From Baffinella frigidus (lineage: Eukaryota > Cryptophyceae > Cryptomonadales > Baffinellaceae), in contig MU646917.1 of the NCBI GenBank assembly GCA_026770585.1, positions 108,036 through 118,476 of the forward strand: a DNA stretch of 10,441 nucleotides, in the 5' to 3' direction. The position numbers were made by a program, and so were the translations under genes. Shown here one piece after another: positions 1-5,259 of the stretch. Below the pieces are notes generated by a model. The model did no database searches. It was not told the DNA's origin and saw only the letters and a program-made list of their open reading frames with translations. Position 1 is the first letter of the stretch, and each line of letters starts with the position of its first letter.

Positions 1-2
1 CC

Positions 3-59
3 CCGGTGGAGGCCGTGCGGAAACTCGTCTCCGTCGAACGTCATCAGATCGTCGATAGG
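3..59 (-). CDS. Exon-like coding fragment, copy 1 of the DDLM/PHGLH peptide (runs off the window)
   Basis: Read on the minus strand this encodes PIDDLMTFDGDEFPHGLHR with no stop, and most codons end in G or C. I do not recognise the family. The reason to call it coding is the second copy at 109-183. Over 16 aligned codons, 13 residues are identical, and 7 of the 10 codons that differ are synonymous. The fragment is acidic, with no membrane segment or signal peptide. Its downstream end lies outside the window. It may be an exon of an active gene or a gene relic trapped in the telomere-like repeats. Confidence 0.4.
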
Positions 60-108
60 CCAGGGGTCAGGGTTAGAGTCTAGGGTCCAGGGAATGGGGT
101 TTGCATAC
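60..108. repeat. G-rich degenerate telomere-like spacer
   Basis: A short G-rich tract with GGGTTAG, TAGGGTC and GGGGTTT variants lies between the two coding-like copies. If those are exons of one minus-strand gene, this would be a roughly 50-base intron with GTATGC at its 5' end. I see no other signal. Confidence 0.4.
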
Positions 109-183
109 CATGTGTAAGCCGTGGGGTATTTCATCGCCGTGAAAGTTCATTAGATCGTCATCTGACGGGACGCGGGCCACGGC
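109..183 (-). CDS. Exon-like coding fragment, copy 2 of the DDLM/PHGLH peptide
   Basis: The minus strand reads AVARVPSDDDLMNFHGDE followed by IPHGLHM, 25 codons. It matches copy 1 (3-59) over DDLMxFxGDExPHGLH. The codons differ mainly at third positions: ctg/cta, ttc/ttt, gga/ggc, gac/gat, gag/gaa, ccg/ccc. Directly upstream is a C-rich telomere-like tract ending CCCCAAACAG, a plausible AG|G acceptor. Directly downstream, ATG is followed by GTATGC, a plausible donor. Both boundaries would be phase 0. A weaker possible third copy starts at 274 (minus), also after AAACAG, reading ALTDITRCPSDL. No function is assigned. Confidence 0.4.
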
Positions 184-186
184 CTG

Positions 187-470
187 TTTGGGGTGTGGGG
201 TTTAGGGTTGGGGGTTGGGGGTTTGGGGTTGGGGATGTGAGGTCCGATGGACAGCGGGTGATGTCTGTGAGGGCCTGTTTGGGGTTTGGGGGTTGGGGTT
301 TGTGGTTTGGGGTTTGGGGGTTGGGGGTCGGGGGTTAGGGTTTGGGGGTTAGAGTTTGGGGTTTGGGGGTTGGGGGTTGAGGTTTCGGTCTGAGGGTTTC
401 GGTTGGGGTTTGGGTTTCAGTTTTGGGGTTTCCGGATTCGGGGAAAGGTTTGGGCTTTGGGCTTTAGGCT
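187..470. repeat. G-rich degenerate telomere-like array
   Basis: Almost continuous GGGTTTGGGG, GGGGTTGGGG and GGGTTAGGG variants on the plus strand, drifted well away from perfect TTTAGGG. The array is broken at 238-275 by non-repetitive sequence that includes the weak third copy of the coding-like island. G-quadruplex potential on the plus strand is high. Open frames here (repeated VWGLGFG on the minus strand) are produced by the repeat. Confidence 0.8.
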
Positions 471-566
471 TGAGGGAACCCCATCTAGTCCAGGGTCGGA
501 ACACTCATGACACGCAGGGTGTCTAGCATGCAAGACAAATCGGCCAGGGCCACAGCTGCCCTGCCA
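471..566. other. Unique spacer at a strand switch between G-rich and C-rich arrays
   Basis: About 95 bases of ordinary composition separate a G-rich array on the left from a C-rich array on the right. On the same strand the two arrays face each other and could pair as a very large imperfect hairpin with this spacer as loop. No gene was recognised. Confidence 0.5.
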
Positions 567-828
567 AACTCTAAACCCTAAACCCCAAACCCCAAACCCC
601 AAAGCCCAAAGCCCAAACCCCAAACCCCAAACCCCAAACCCCAAACCCCAAACCCCACACCGTAAACCCCAAACCTCAAACCCTAAACTCTTAACCCCAG
701 ACCCCAACCCCAACCCCCACACCGTAAACCCCAAACCCCAAACCCTAAACTCTTAACCCCAGACCCCAACCCCAAAACCCCAAACCCTAAACCCCAAACC
801 CTAAACCCCAAACAACAAACGAAATTTG
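567..828. repeat. C-rich (CCCTAAA/CCCCAAAC) telomere-like array, inverted relative to its neighbours
   Basis: Tandem CCCTAAACCCCAAACCCC variants on the plus strand, opposite in orientation to the arrays at 187-470 and 1075-1340. It holds an internal direct duplication: a tract with CACACCGTAAACCCC, CCCTAAACTCTTAACCCCAG and CCCCAACCCC occurs twice (about 655-715 and 718-775), showing recent slippage or unequal exchange. Confidence 0.8.
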
Positions 829-847
829 GGTTTAGGATTTGGCTCGC

Positions 848-891
848 CTCGCGGCGCCTCTCCTCCTCGGCCAGCTTTTGCATGATCCTCG
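848..891 (-). CDS. Coiled-coil-like peptide fragment, copy 1 (diverged N-side)
   Basis: The minus strand reads SPRIMQKLAEEERRRE. It matches copies at 1351-1410 and 1589-1642 from RIM onward but lacks their QEDE start, where the sequence changes to another repeat (891-933). Charged residues dominate, as in a coiled coil or single alpha-helix, and the codons are GC3-rich. After the last GAG comes GCGAGC, identical to copy 2, which could be a GC-type donor. Probably a broken exon copy. Confidence 0.35.
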
Positions 892-1029
892 GACTTTTCA
901 TCAAAAGTCAACTTGCCTTGAGGCAATTAACTCTACTCACGGCGTAAGAGCCTATCTAGGACCTGTATCGCCACACCGTGGACTACGGACCTTTCATCAA
1001 AAGTCACCTTGCCTCGAGGCAATCAACTT
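891..1029. repeat. Pair of 43-bp direct repeats carrying a TTGCCTCGAGGCAA palindrome
   Basis: Positions 891-933 and 987-1029 are near-identical (GGACYTTTCATCAAAAGTCA then ACTTGCCTYGAGGCAATYAAC). In the second copy TTGCCTCGAGGCAA is a perfect 14-bp palindrome; in the first one base differs. The submotif TCAAAAGTCA recurs at 7259-7268 and 7291-7300, so it is a dispersed repeat. The reading frame across the region is not convincing. Confidence 0.7.
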
Positions 1030-1074
1030 TAAGGATTCCCTCATGAAAATTTAGTCACGTTACCGCTAAATCTA

Positions 1075-1340
1075 GGGGTCCCAAAACCCTCGAATCCCAC
1101 CGTGTGGTAGGGGTTTTAGGGGTTCGGGGTATTAGGGGTTCGGGATATTAGGGGTTCGGGGTTTTAGGGGTTCGGGGTTTTAGGGGTTCGGGGTTTGAGG
1201 GGTTTGGGTTTAGGGTTTGCGGTTCAATTCTCGGGTTAAGGGGTCTCAGGGGTTCGGGGTTCAGAGTTTAGGGGTTTGAGGGTTTAGGGTTTAGGGTTGA
1301 GGGTTGAGGGTTGAGGGTTGAGGGTTCAGGGTTTGGGTTT
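1075..1340. repeat. G-rich array with a TTAGGGGTTCGGGGT 15-mer subfamily
   Basis: The array starts with GGGGTTCGGGGTATTA and GGGGTTCGGGGTTTTA higher-order units at 1110-1200, then moves to GGTTTAGGGTTTAGGG and finally to GGGTTGAGGGTTGAGGG. Successive variant types point to separate local amplifications rather than a single telomere end. Confidence 0.8.
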
Positions 1341-1350
1341 CAATGCTCGC

Positions 1351-1410
1351 CTCGCGGCGTCGCTCCTCCTCCTCCTCGGCCAACTTCTTCATGATCCTAT
1401 CTTCGTCCTC
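1351..1410 (-). CDS. Coiled-coil-like exon candidate, copy 2
   Basis: The minus strand reads EDEDRIMKKLAEEEEERRRE, exactly 20 codons, nearly all ending in G or C. Upstream on the minus strand a C-rich telomere-like tract ends ACCCCTACAG, then GAGGAC: an AG|G acceptor with a pyrimidine-rich lead. Downstream, GAG is followed by GCGAGC, a possible GC-type donor. Both ends are phase 0. Compared with copies 1 and 3 it has two extra glutamate codons, a frame-preserving 6-bp difference. Acidic and basic runs suggest a coiled coil or single alpha-helix; the parent protein is unknown. Confidence 0.4.
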
Positions 1411-1415
1411 CTGTA

Positions 1416-1584
1416 GGGGTTTTGGGTATAGGGTTTGGGGTTCAAGGTTTAGGATTTAGAGGCCCGAATAGATTTAATTTCGGGAACTGTCCTTCTAAAA
1501 GTAGATGTATGGTACGAACCCAGCTATTTTAAAGCGCTAAAAGTGCAAAATGGCTCAAAGATTTGGCTTGGCAGTTGAGGAGAG
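1416..1584. other. Short G-rich array (1416-1460) and unrecognised AT-richer spacer (1461-1584)
   Basis: The first 45 bases are telomere-like. The remainder, around ATTTTAAAGCGCTAAAAGTGC, is non-repetitive and shows no gene. At its right end GAGGAGAGGCGCC, TCGC, GGCGCCTCTCTTC (1577-1606) forms a 13-bp near-perfect hairpin overlapping the end of coding-like copy 3. Confidence 0.5.
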
Positions 1585-1588
1585 GCGC

Positions 1589-1642
1589 CTCGCGGCGCCT
1601 CTCTTCCTCGGCCAGCTTGTTCGTGATCCTCGCTTCGTCCTC
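1589..1642 (-). CDS. Coiled-coil-like exon candidate, copy 3
   Basis: The minus strand reads EDEARITNKLAEEERRRE, 18 codons. It is preceded by an array ending AAACCCGTGCAG, then GAGGAC, the same CAG|GAG junction as in copy 2. Compared with copy 2, the differences keep frame and heptad-like charge pattern. The last GAG is followed by GCGCCT rather than GCGAGC, so the donor-like site is less well kept. Three copies in one orientation, separated by arrays, suggest repeated exon duplication or segmental amplification. Confidence 0.4.
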
Positions 1643-1647
1643 CTGCA

Positions 1648-2083
1648 CGGGTTTAGTGTTTAGGGGTTTAGGGTGTAGGGTTTGGGGTTGAGGGTTTAGG
1701 GTGTGGGGTTTAGGGTTTAGGGGTTGGGGGTTAGGGGTAAGAGGTTAGGGGTTAGGGTGTAGGGGTTAGGGTGTAGGGTTTCGGGTGTAGGGTTTCGGGT
1801 GTAGGGTTTAGGATGCAGGGTGCAGGGTTGAGGGTTGAGGGTTGAGGGTTTAGGGTGCAGGGTGCAGGGTTGAGGGTTGAGGGTTGAGGGTTGAGGGTGC
1901 AGGGTGCAGGGTTGAGGGTTGAGGGTTTACGGTGCAGGGTGCAGGGTTGAGGGTTGAGGGTTGAGGGTTGAGGGTGCAGGGTGTAGGGTTTTGGGTGTAG
2001 GGTTTAGGGTTTAGGGTGCAGGGTTGAGGGTTGAGGGTTGAGGGTTTAGGGTTTAGGGTGCAGGGTGCAGGGTTTGAGGTTTA
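1648..2083. repeat. G-rich telomere-like array with TTGAGGG and TGCAGGG variants
   Basis: About 430 bp of heptamer-periodic repeats: TTTAGGG, TGTAGGG, TTGAGGG and TGCAGGG. A higher-order unit of TGCAGGGTGCAGGG followed by two to four TTGAGGG repeats about five times between 1820 and 2075, which marks recent amplification of an already degenerate array. No gene is present. Confidence 0.85.
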
Positions 2084-2124
2084 GAAGATCTGCTCGGTGG
2101 AGAGTTTCGGGCTCAGGGTTTTGG
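2084..2124. repeat. AGAAGATCTGCTCGGTGGAG interspersed motif, copy 1
   Basis: TTTAGAAGATCTGCTCGGTGGAGAGTTTCGGG closely matches GGGAAGATCTGCTGAGTGGAGGGTTTTGGG at 3578-3608, each embedded in a telomere-like array. Shorter relatives AGAAGACC follow arrays at 3705 and 3879. It looks like a fixed part of a larger repeat that spread together with the arrays. Confidence 0.55.
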
Positions 2125-2236
2125 TTCAAACCCCAAACTTCAAACCCTCAACGCCAGACCCCAACCCCCAACCCCCAACCCAAAACCCCAAGCCATAAAC
2201 CCCAAGCCCTAAACCCTAAACAACAAACAACAAACC
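2125..2236. repeat. C-rich telomere-like array
   Basis: CCCCAAACTTC, CCCCAACCCCCAACCCCC and CCCTAAACCCTAAAC variants on the plus strand. With the adjoining 112-bp block it forms a composite unit that is repeated at 2362-2617. Confidence 0.75.
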
Positions 2237-2348
2237 CGCAACCCCTCAGGACCGAAGCCGGCGCTTCGACGAGAGACCCCAACCGCTCCACGGTCCTAGG
2301 AGACGATTGAGAACCGAGGCCAGACTGGGTGCGGACAGTCTCGCTGCG
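2237..2348 (-). pseudogene. 112-bp coding-like block, copy 1 (truncated gene fragment)
   Basis: The minus strand reads RSETVRTQSGLGSQSSPRT then VERLGSLVEAPASVLRGC with no stop. It is about 88-90% identical to 2506-2617. Replacements in this frame are mild (T/S, V/L, S/A, R/K, S/A, R/M), whereas the opposite-strand frame, also open in both copies, gives harsher ones (R/G, P/L, A/P, S/R). That favours the minus frame. Upstream the frame meets a stop inside a short telomere-like tract, TAAACTCTAAACCGCAG, which itself ends in CAG. It is a truncated relic or a spliced exon. Confidence 0.4.
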
Positions 2349-2505
2349 GTTTAGAGTTTAGGGTTTGAACCCCAAGTCCTAAACCCTCGACGTCGGACCC
2401 CATCCCCCAACTCCCAACTCCCAACTCCCAACCCCCAACCCCCAACCCCAAACCATGAACTCCGAACCGTAAACCCTCAACCCCCAACCCCCCCCCCAAA
2501 AAAAG
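2349..2505. repeat. Short G-rich then C-rich telomere-like array with poly-C/poly-A tract
   Basis: TTTAGAGTTTAGGG (2349-2366) switches to CCCCAAGTCCTAAACC and (CCCAACT)n/(CCCCCAAC)n, ending at a C9-A7-like tract (2488-2504). This is a strand switch within a few bases and a likely replication-slippage site. Confidence 0.7.
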
Positions 2506-2509
2506 CGCA

Positions 2510-2690
2510 ACCCATGAGGACCGCAGCCGGCGCTTCGACGAGGGACCCCAACCGCTCCACGGTCTTAGGAGACGCTTGAGAACCGAGGCCAGACTGGGTC
2601 CGGAGAGACTCGCTGCGCACTGACGGGAACTCCTTGTCCATGCGGGGGAGCGAGGACATGCTCGGGGGATCCTGGGAGGGGGGGGGTAAA
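2510..2690 (-). CDS. GC3-rich coding candidate containing block copy 2
   Basis: An open minus-strand frame spans 2477-2782; its coding-like core is 2510-2690, starting near MSSLPRMDKEFPSVRSES and continuing through the block shared with 2237-2348. From the first Met of that stretch eleven codons in a row end in G or C, and most later ones do too. The product would be Ser/Arg/Leu-rich, hydrophilic, with no membrane segment and no recognised domain. Downstream the frame runs into the poly-A/poly-C tract, which is unlikely to be protein. The upstream part (HTHTAATPSH...) is low complexity and doubtful. Probably a partial gene or one exon. Confidence 0.4.
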
Positions 2691-2825
2691 TGAGGTGCTG
2701 GAGGCGCCTTACAATGCTTCAACGCGGTGTGTGAGGGCGTCGCCGCCGTGTGGGTGTGGGTGGCCCTTGACGCTAGGTCCACACAGCGGACTTCGAGGGG
2801 ATTTTGAATAACCCCTGAGCGATAA
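2691..2825. other. Unrecognised spacer with GAATAACCCC motif
   Basis: No gene is supported. AGGGGATTTTGAATAACCCCT (2797-2817) is a small imperfect dyad. GAATAACCC recurs near 7362-7370 and, inverted, at 7254-7262, so it is part of a dispersed repeat. Confidence 0.4.
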
Positions 2826-2878
2826 GACCTAGGACCCTACGGTAGGCAACCCGTAGGGGCATAGGGGGGTTCCTACGG
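2826..2878. repeat. CCTACGGTAGG dyad element, site 1
   Basis: GACCTAGGACCCTACGGTAGG, then CAACCCGTAGGGG. The 11-bp dyad CCTAC-G-GTAGG is at 2836-2846, and CCGTAGG (2851-2857) pairs with CCTACGG (2872-2878). A 21-nt tract at 2837-2857 recurs exactly at 6434-6454. Related sites lie at 5637-5670, 6387-6443 and 10367-10400. It behaves as a dispersed palindromic element of unknown role. Confidence 0.7.
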
Positions 2879-2971
2879 ATAAGGTAACGGGAACTCGGGC
2901 ACTGAGTGCCCGAAAATCCCTTCGTGGCCCTCTGTGTGGCTGTGCATATGTATTGAATATATGGTATACGT

Positions 2972-3169
2972 ATGCTAAGTCGTATATTCGTGTATATACG
3001 AATTCTTCGCGAGAGTTTGGTCGCAGACTGCGCTGTGGGGCGCGCGGTGGACTGCGCACCACACAAGGCGGTCGTTGGCCTTTTCTTACATGTTGTTTTA
3101 CGGTCGCGTCCTGTATTTGTACGCGAGTTGGTCACGTCCCCGGGGCGTAAACCCCTGGAGACGCGATAA
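2972..3169 (+). CDS. Small open frame, doubtful
   Basis: A 65-codon plus frame ending ...PVFVRELVTSPGRKPLETR with moderate GC3 after an AT-rich first part. A 210-codon frame on the opposite strand (2773-3405) overlaps it, but that one runs straight through element A1. Neither has a recognised domain. The AT-rich start (2948-3002) is palindromic: TCGTATAT, TCGTGT, ATATACGA at 2980-3001. The plus frame is listed only as the less unlikely of the two. Confidence 0.15.
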   Translation: MLSRIFVYIRILRESLVADCAVGRAVDCAPHKAVVGLFLHVVLRSRPVFVRELVTSPGRKPLETR

Positions 3170-3259
3170 TTACTACACAATGCAGAGACGACCTTTTTAA
3201 ATAAGGTTTTAAGAAAAGGCGAATTGTAGCCTCGTGTGGTGTACGGGTGGAACGGGGTT

Positions 3260-3390
3260 TCATCCGGGAGCAAGTGTTTTTCTTTCAAGCCGCTGGCGAC
3301 GAAAATTACTACACAAATGAAACACAAATGAAACAACTGTGTAGTAATTTGCGTGCAGATTCTTAAAAGAAAATATTTGTTCCCGGGTGA
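3260..3390. mobile_element. MITE family A, copy A1
   Basis: A roughly 130-bp inverted-repeat element with no ORF of its own. The left end reads TCATCCGGGAGCAAG, the reversed right end TCACCCGGGAACAAA. Both continue with TTTTCTTTYAA and finish in the shared inner core AAATTACTACACA. The centre is short and tandem-like (AAATGAAACACAAATGAAAC). Copies A2 and A3 share ends and core. A non-autonomous DNA transposon is the best reading; superfamily is not determined. The same core also occurs at 3168-3180, suggesting an older fragment next door. Confidence 0.75.
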
Positions 3391-3419
3391 GGTTAGGGCC
3401 CGCATCGGGACAGACGTGC

Positions 3420-3880
3420 CCGCCGCGTTTGCAGGTGCAGGGTTCAGGGTTGAAGATTGAGGGTGGTGGGGGGTTGGTTTTAGGTTTAGGGTTTAGGGTT
3501 TAGGGTTTAGGGTTTAGGGTTTAGGGTTAAGGGTTTAGGGTTCAGGGTTCAGGGTTTAGGGTTTAGGGTTTAGGGTTGGGAAGATCTGCTGAGTGGAGGG
3601 TTTTGGGTGGAGGGTTTGGAGTTTAGGGATTAGGGTTTAGGGTTCAGGGTTCAGGGTTTAGGGTTTAGAGTGTAGGGTTTAGGGTTTAGGGTTTAGGGTC
3701 TTCAGAAGACCTGTTGGGTCAATGTGGATCGAGTCGATCCGTAGCTTTCCTGCTTTATGGTTCAGAGTTCAGGGTTCAGGGGGTCGGGGATTAGGGTTTA
3801 GGGTCTGGGGTTTAGAGTATAGGGATTAGGGGGTCGGGGTTTAGGGTTTAGGGTTTAGGGTTGAGGGTTTAGAGTTTAGA
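3420..3880. repeat. TTTAGGG telomere-like arrays, the purest in the window
   Basis: Six perfect TTTAGGG units run from 3485 to 3526, followed by TTAAGGG, TTTAGGG, two TTCAGGG and three more TTTAGGG. This fixes the ancestral unit as the Arabidopsis-type heptamer. The array is interrupted by the AGATCTGCT motif at 3578-3608, by a non-repeat stretch at 3700-3765 holding GGATCGA-G-TCGATCC (3726-3740), and by drifted variants to 3880. Flanks on both sides are non-terminal, so this is an interstitial telomeric sequence. Confidence 0.9.
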
Positions 3881-4017
3881 AGACCTTGTTGCTCCCCGCT
3901 TGAACAAGGACGCCAGGGTTCGGCAACGCGACAGACGGGTGGCTGGTGGGGGGGTGGGGGTCAGAGTGTATTGTAGCGCAACACACGTTTGTGCCCGTAT
4001 CAACTCACACATAGCCG
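3881..4017. other. Unrecognised spacer
   Basis: Unique sequence with a G-rich run (GGTGGCTGGTGGGGGGGTGGGGG, 3939-3961). Several short overlapping frames are open on both strands; none has a coding signature. No feature is supported. Confidence 0.3.
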
Positions 4018-4103
4018 AAGGGGCCCTTTTGGGCCCCTTTGGAGGGGCGCAAAGTGACGGTGTGTATGAAAATTCGTCATTTGTTGCTCCTCCGAAGGGG
4101 CCC
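4018..4103. repeat. Nested GGGCCC hairpins
   Basis: AAGGGGCCC-TTTT-GGGCCCCTT is a perfect 9-bp stem at 4018-4039. The right half also pairs with a second partner: 4031-4059 (GGGCCCCTTTGGAGGGGC...) and 4075-4103 are inverted repeats matching at about 23 of 29 positions, with a 15-base loop. GGGCCC therefore appears three times and two mutually exclusive foldings exist. Its form suggests a small palindromic element. Confidence 0.65.
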
Positions 4104-4235
4104 TTCCCGATGTCTGAGCGAAACTCTGAGACCACATCCAACGAATAACTTTCCAGGCTTTTTCAGATGGCGTTCCCAACCTTTTGAGCGGATACATTTT
4201 GAAAAAGGGTCAGGCCAAAATCCATTTTCATTTCA

Positions 4236-4256
4236 ATTAAACATGTTCCCGGATGA
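4236..4256. mobile_element. Solo end of MITE family A (degraded)
   Basis: TTAAACATGTTCCCGGATGAAC matches the right-hand ends of A1 and A2 (GTGTTCCCAGATGAAAC in A2). I could not find a matching left end upstream, so this is either a broken copy or a one-ended remnant next to the C-rich array. Confidence 0.45.
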
Positions 4257-4372
4257 ACACCCTGCACCCTGCACCCTAAACCGTACAGCCTGCACCCCAA
4301 ACCATCACCCCTCCTCACCCCCCAACCCTCACTCCTCACCCCCCACCCCTCACCCCTCAACCTCAAATCCTA
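4257..4372. repeat. C-rich array of CACCCTG/CCTCACCCC variants
   Basis: ACCCTGCACCCTGCACCCTAAACC then (CCTCACCCC)n. It is the complement of the TGCAGGG variant class seen at 1820-2075, so this array derives from the same heptamer and lies inverted. No gene is present. Confidence 0.75.
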
Positions 4373-4487
4373 GCTCTGTCTGAGTTTTATTCTGGCTCGT
4401 CCTTGAAAGAATTTAACAGCAGAAATTCAGTACAAAAGGGCGAATAGAAAGCCTTTAGGACCAGCCAGAATAAAACTCAGGCAGAGC
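4373..4487. mobile_element. Inverted-repeat element B
   Basis: A 115-bp element. Its first and last 31 bases are inverted repeats with two mismatches among about 30 (CTCTGTCTGAGTTTTATTCT at the left; the right end complements CTCTGCCTGAGTTTTATTCT). The roughly 53-bp centre has no ORF. It ends 10 bp before family A copy A2, so two unrelated elements sit side by side. Non-autonomous DNA transposon or foldback element; no convincing target duplication. Confidence 0.75.
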
Positions 4488-4496
4488 CAGAAACCT

Positions 4497-4625
4497 AATC
4501 CAGGAACAAGTTTTGTTCTTTCAAAAGTCTGCATGGAAATTACTGCACAAATGCTTCGGGACGTGACCTTTGTGTGGTAATTTTATTTGCAGATTTTTAA
4601 AAGAAAAATACGTGTTCCCAGATGA
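4497..4625. mobile_element. MITE family A, copy A2
   Basis: The left end AATCCAGGAACAAG and the reversed right end TCATCTGGGAACACG are terminal inverted repeats. Both arms continue with TCTTTYAAAA, then RTCTGCA, then GGAAATTACTGCACAA or AAATTACCACACAA. Length and layout match A1. The centre (ATGCTTCGGGACGTGACC) is unrelated to A1's, as in deletion-derived MITEs. No coding capacity. Confidence 0.75.
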
Positions 4626-4728
4626 AACGCTCTTCGCACCTGATGGATCCCGCCGGTTCCGCAGCAGGGACAGGAAGCGGCCGCCGCTCAGCGATCCGAT
4701 CGCGTTCCGGCCTACCACACCAGGCGGA

Positions 4729-4838
4729 CCAAACACCCTTTTTAAAACCCGGGGAGCTGTACAAGTGAGGCAGTGCGTGGTATTTTTTATGTGTGTGGTA
4801 CACAACGCCTACAATCGACATTTAAAAAGGGTGCTTGG
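4729..4838. mobile_element. Inverted-repeat element C
   Basis: Ends CCAAACACCCTTTTTAAA (4729-4746) and TTTAAAAAGGGTGCTTGG (4821-4838) are inverted repeats matching 17 of 18 positions. The 74-bp interior has TGTGTGGTA repeats and no inner symmetry. Compact terminal repeats with an asymmetric interior suggest a small DNA-transposon derivative. Confidence 0.6.
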
Positions 4839-4843
4839 GTAGA

Positions 4844-4906
4844 CTGCTCCCGCGCGGTCTCGAGGAGCGTGAAGTCGAACCCGATCTGCCACGCCAGGTG
4901 GGAGTT
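4844..4906 (-). CDS. Exon-like stretch with 21 consecutive GC3 codons
   Basis: In a minus-strand frame open from 4972 to a TAA at 4787-4789, 21 codons in a row end in G or C and read NSHLAWQIGFDFTLLETARE then Q. The rest of the frame has mixed third positions, so the coding-like part has sharp edges, as a short exon or captured gene fragment would. No start codon and no recognised family. Element C lies immediately downstream on this strand. A second minus frame here is shared with repeat copy F at 9351, so the sequence also belongs to a dispersed repeat. Confidence 0.3.
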
Positions 4907-4908
4907 AC

Positions 4909-5061
4909 GGGCAATAATCCCAGCGTCACAAAACGACAACAGCAAGACACCAAAAGGTTCGGAAAATGAGACTCAGGACTCAACCCAAACGGGGGAAAAG
5001 TGAGGTCTGTGAAGTTAATGTACACGACCGCTTCACGCCAGGGGGAGAGGTGGGACGAGAC
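4909..5061. repeat. Dispersed repeat E/F, copy E (empty site)
   Basis: Blocks GGGCAATAATCC, ACAACAGCA, GAAGTTAATGTACACGACCG and CTTCACGCCAGGGGGAGAGG followed by TGGGACGAGAC match copy F at 9350-9429 plus 9567-9580. Copy E has about 65 extra bases in the middle (about 4953-5015). It has a single AGGT (5048-5051) before GGGACGAGAC, where copy F carries a 137-bp insertion. Confidence 0.65.
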
Positions 5062-5113
5062 CACCCTACGTCACGAGTAGGAATTTCAGACACAAGTCAG
5101 GTTTAAGGTTTAA

Positions 5114-5259
5114 ATTTTTTCCGGGGAACCCTATTTTTCTTTCATTTCCTGGCAAAGAAAATTTCTACACAATTCGTTCTCACTAGTAATATTAAAATAT
5201 TTGTTTAGTAATTTTCGTTGCCGGGAAATGAAAGAAAAATAGGTTCCCCCGGATAAAAT
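5114..5259. mobile_element. MITE family A, copy A3
   Basis: Long inverted arms of about 55 bases: the left starts ATTTTTTCCGGGGAACCCTA, the right, reversed, ATTTTATCCGGGGGAACCTA. Both run through TTTTTCTTTCATTTCC and GGCAA to the core GAAAATTWCTA near the middle. Arms match better than in A1 or A2, so this copy is younger or has kept a near-perfect hairpin. The AT-rich centre is about 30 bp. No coding capacity. Confidence 0.75.

Noticed and set aside
417-904. Two open minus frames (417-734 and 683-904) rich in VWGLGFG
   Set aside because: They are translations of the heptamer-derived array; only the short KLAEEERRRE part at 848-891 is not repeat-driven.
1110-2083. Regularly spaced repeats that could be mistaken for a CRISPR array
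   Set aside because: The repeats are contiguous telomere-type heptamers without unique spacers.
2773-3405. A 210-codon minus open frame, the longest in the window
   Set aside because: It starts at MITE A1, runs through it and an AT-rich palindromic tract, and has no coding bias or domain. The length is explained by chance and element sequence.
3485-3575. A true chromosome end
   Set aside because: The TTTAGGG run is short and has thousands of bases of other sequence on both sides, so it is interstitial.
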